Of a stretch of DNA of 21,830 nt, positions 20,054 to 21,830 are shown in pieces. Numbering within the stretch: the first letter of the stretch is position 1; every line of letters starts with the position of its first letter. The notes under the pieces were generated by a model. The model was not told the DNA's origin, ran no database searches, and saw only the letters and a list, made by a program, of their open reading frames with translations. Source of the DNA: Dehalococcoidales bacterium. Lineage in GTDB: Bacteria > Chloroflexota > Dehalococcoidia > Dehalococcoidales > UBA2162. The stretch is from NCBI GenBank assembly GCA_030648675.1, contig JAUSGV010000023.1:1-21830 (forward strand). The letters are read 5' to 3'. The position numbers were made by a program, and so were the translations under genes.

Positions 20054-21670
20054 CTAAATTCCTCGTGTGTCTGCTAACCTTTTTTGCAAATCTTGTTCGC
20101 TCGTCATCACACTGACTATATCCAAAAACTGCTTTACCGACGTGCATCGATTCCGTAATTCCCGCAATTCCGTCCCGATCGGGGAAACAGAATCAGGCTG
20201 ATTGGCATAGGTTCCGTGCCAGGCAAAATATGCCTGATTCAATTTCCTGATGTAGTAGCCTTTTGCAGCCAATTCTTCCCGCTTCTGTTCCATAAATTGT
20301 TCGGCGGCATCGATTTCTCCTTTAGACAGATAATCGTCTACCGCTAACCGGATTTCCCGCATTTCGCGGTAAAAATCGGAATAATCCGACGTAACCGTTT
20401 CGTTCGGTTCCATATAGTACTGCCGGCTGACAACTGCACCTATTTCCTCGCTTACCATGCCCGCTACTGCTTCGTTTATCTGAGCAATTTCATAGTTTCT
20501 TTGTATGCCGGTCAGGTCCATCAAATATCGGAAACCCAGCGGCCTGAAAGCAAGGTACTGGTGGAGCCATTCCTCCACGGCGGCATCGATAGTGAATCGC
20601 AGACTCGCATTATTTGAAACCATACTTGGATAAGCCCCGGCGAACCCGCCAATTTCAACGACCAGAGAGGAAACACCTAAATCGTCCGCCTGCTTTTCGA
20701 TACTTTCTATCTGCTGAAAGGAAAGACGCGGATCGAGAAGTATTTCTCTCATGCTTTCTATATTGTCTCTGGGTGAGATGATTAACAAGCGCGGCAAAGG
20801 GGACAATTGGAGATTGACCGGCGGAAAACCGGTTACATTCTCTTCCGCCAGGGTTTGTTTTATTTGGTCTTCCAAAATCTTTTCTACTGTGTCCTGCTGC
20901 GATTGTGCTCGTTCTCCGGTCGAGAAAAACTTCTCCACGGTAGAGCTGGCGTTACCCGTTTTTGTTCCAAAGCCCCATATTATTTTGGTAATTTTGGCAG
21001 GAGCATTATCCAGCTCCCAAGACGCTATGCTGAACCGGTACGGCTGCACAATAGAATTTAGTTTGCTATTGAAATTGTCGGTTAAGTGCCAATTGCCGCT
21101 AAAAAGCCGAGTCGAAGTCACCGAGATGGCGACGGTAGCTATCAGCAAGACAACTGCGACAGAGCAGCCCGCCGCCCAGGTGGCGGCAGCCCTTCCCGGG
21201 CTGACATCGAGGACTTGCTTCAGCGCCATGATGAAGGCGGCAAATACCCACAGTGTTGCCGCCAACAATATCAAGCCGCCGATCACGGGGATAAACACAA
21301 AGATCCCGAGTATCCCTGGAGAAACCGCAAATCCGGTTGCGCGTAACAATTCCCGAAAGGTAGCCTTTTTGCCCGGACGCTGCATTTTCGTTCCGATAAA
21401 CCAGGCACACCAAGACCAGATCAGCCATAAAAAAAGAGAGAGCAGCAGTCCAATCGATAACCCAAGCGGAGACAATGTTCCCGCCATCTTGAAAAATCCA
21501 CCCAATCCGATGCCGATCCCTGTACCTAAACCCGCCAGGGTTACGACCGCCAGGGCTTGCCGGTCGGCTGCGGCGTCCCCTTTAACCTCGCGAAAAAGGG
21601 CGGGATCGAGTCTGGCTGCCCGGTACATCCTTTTTCCGAGCAGGCGCCAATTTAAAAACCAGTTTCTCAT
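20054..21670 (-). CDS. Yip1-like membrane protein with large EExxH-containing domain
   Basis: Residues about 1-190 carry five likely membrane helices (TLAGLGTGIGIGLGGFF, LSIGLLLSLFLWLIWSWCAW, GILGIFVFIPVIGGLILL, AATLWVFAAFIMAL, VAVVLLIATVAISV), the layout of a Yip1-domain protein. Residues 191-538 are soluble. Within them AAVEEWLHQYLAFRPLG (363-379) and RNYEIAQINEAVAGMVSEEI (391-410) resemble the HEWxH and NE...E blocks of gluzincin metallopeptidases, but the first His of HExxH is Glu (E366, with H370 and E400). A helical stretch (FYREMREIRLAVDDYLSKGE) and a conserved-looking KLNQAYFAWHGTYANQPDS (477-495) follow. I cannot name the family. It might be a membrane-anchored peptidase-like protein, active or not. 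No Shine-Dalgarno is seen at the ATG at 21670. The long plus-strand frame 20751-21752 is its antisense shadow. Confidence 0.75.
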   Translation of the reverse strand: MRNWFLNWRLLGKRMYRAARLDPALFREVKGDAAADRQALAVVTLAGLGTGIGIGLGGFFKMAGTLSPLGLSIGLLLSLFLWLIWSWCAWFIGTKMQRPGKKATFRELLRATGFAVSPGILGIFVFIPVIGGLILLAATLWVFAAFIMALKQVLDVSPGRAAATWAAGCSVAVVLLIATVAISVTSTRLFSGNWHLTDNFNSKLNSIVQPYRFSIASWELDNAPAKITKIIWGFGTKTGNASSTVEKFFSTGERAQSQQDTVEKILEDQIKQTLAEENVTGFPPVNLQLSPLPRLLIISPRDNIESMREILLDPRLSFQQIESIEKQADDLGVSSLVVEIGGFAGAYPSMVSNNASLRFTIDAAVEEWLHQYLAFRPLGFRYLMDLTGIQRNYEIAQINEAVAGMVSEEIGAVVSRQYYMEPNETVTSDYSDFYREMREIRLAVDDYLSKGEIDAAEQFMEQKREELAAKGYYIRKLNQAYFAWHGTYANQPDSVSPIGTELRELRNRCTSVKQFLDIVSVMTSEQDLQKRLADTRGI

Positions 21671-21748
21671 GTATTATGTTAATCGTATCGCAGTCAGCCT
21701 GACACAAGCAAATTGGGGGAAGACAGCGCGGGGAAAATACTCGACCTA

Positions 21749-21777
21749 TTGAGGCAGGAGAATGCAGATGCTATTAT
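21749..21777 (+). promoter_or_regulatory. Sigma-70-type promoter for tRNA-Ser
   Basis: TTGAGG (21749-21754) and TATTAT (21772-21777) are separated by exactly 17 bases. The tRNA-Ser gene begins at 21792, which leaves a short leader of about eight bases after the expected start site. Position and spacing are those of a typical stable-RNA promoter. Confidence 0.6.
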
Positions 21778-21791
21778 TATCCCGATAATCA

Positions 21792-21830
21792 GGAGAGGTG
21801 TCCGAGTGGTTCATGGTGCCGCTCTCGAAA
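21792..21830 (+). tRNA. tRNA-Ser (CGA anticodon), cut by the window end
   Basis: The sequence begins GGAGAGGTGTCCGAGTGGTT, the typical 5' part of tRNA-Ser: acceptor GGAGAGG, then TG, then the D arm. It continues through CCGCT and the anticodon loop CTCGAAA before the window stops. The anticodon CGA reads TCG. The anticodon 3' strand, long variable arm, T arm and acceptor 3' strand lie outside. Confidence 0.9.

Noticed and set aside
20751..21752. Long plus-strand open frame of 333 codons
   Set aside because: It lies fully antisense to the Yip1-like membrane protein, has a Ser/Pro/Arg-rich composition typical of an antisense shadow, and shows no domain.
1..21830. CRISPR array, insertion sequence or prophage
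   Set aside because: No regularly spaced repeats, transposase, integrase or phage structural gene was seen on either strand.

Overview
The window looks like a chromosomal segment of an anaerobic bacterium. A four-subunit pyruvate:ferredoxin oxidoreductase, several TTG starts, a mid-range base composition and the lepA-hemW-DUF167 order would fit Dehalococcoidia (Chloroflexota). That assignment is an inference from gene content, not a sequence match. I see no insertion sequence, phage gene or CRISPR array.

Left part (1-2333). Three genes on the minus strand run off the left edge: an orphan response regulator with an excisionase-type helix-turn-helix (523-1089), a 72-residue protein resembling NHLP/Os1348-type RiPP precursors (224-442), and a truncated ORF (1-193). 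An AT-rich 343-base intergenic region with several dyads separates them from a two-CBS-domain protein (1433-1894). A degraded coding stretch follows, then a 48-residue small ORF (2187-2333).

Nucleotide/RNA block (2399-7062, plus strand). Prs (PRPP synthetase), a type I phosphoribosyltransferase, a split-barrel flavin-type protein and a serine alpha/beta hydrolase form a tight cassette. A thiamine-binding MTH1187-type protein, a YbaK-type tRNA deacylase broken by an internal deletion, and a divergent RtcA RNA 3'-phosphate cyclase follow. The RtcA family member keeps the catalytic His but has altered nucleotide-site residues.

Central energy operon (7258-10589, minus strand). In transcription order it reads tRNA-Arg(CCG), porC, porD, porA, porB, tRNA-Pro(TGG), tRNA-Gly(TCC). 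The pyruvate oxidoreductase genes are therefore bracketed by tRNAs on the same strand. Upstream, on the plus strand, is a fossil C-terminus of a cation:proton antiporter (10738-10941). It is followed by a minus-strand DapB-family gene and a convergent pair of intact ion exchangers, a CPA2/Kef type and a CaCA type.

Right part (14384-21830). lepA, hemW and a DUF167 gene form a plus-strand operon. A serpin lipoprotein (17901-19181) converges on a minus-strand M28 metallopeptidase and a large Yip1-like membrane protein. The soluble part of that membrane protein has an EExxH motif reminiscent of a gluzincin active site. The window ends inside a tRNA-Ser(CGA) gene that has a good upstream promoter.
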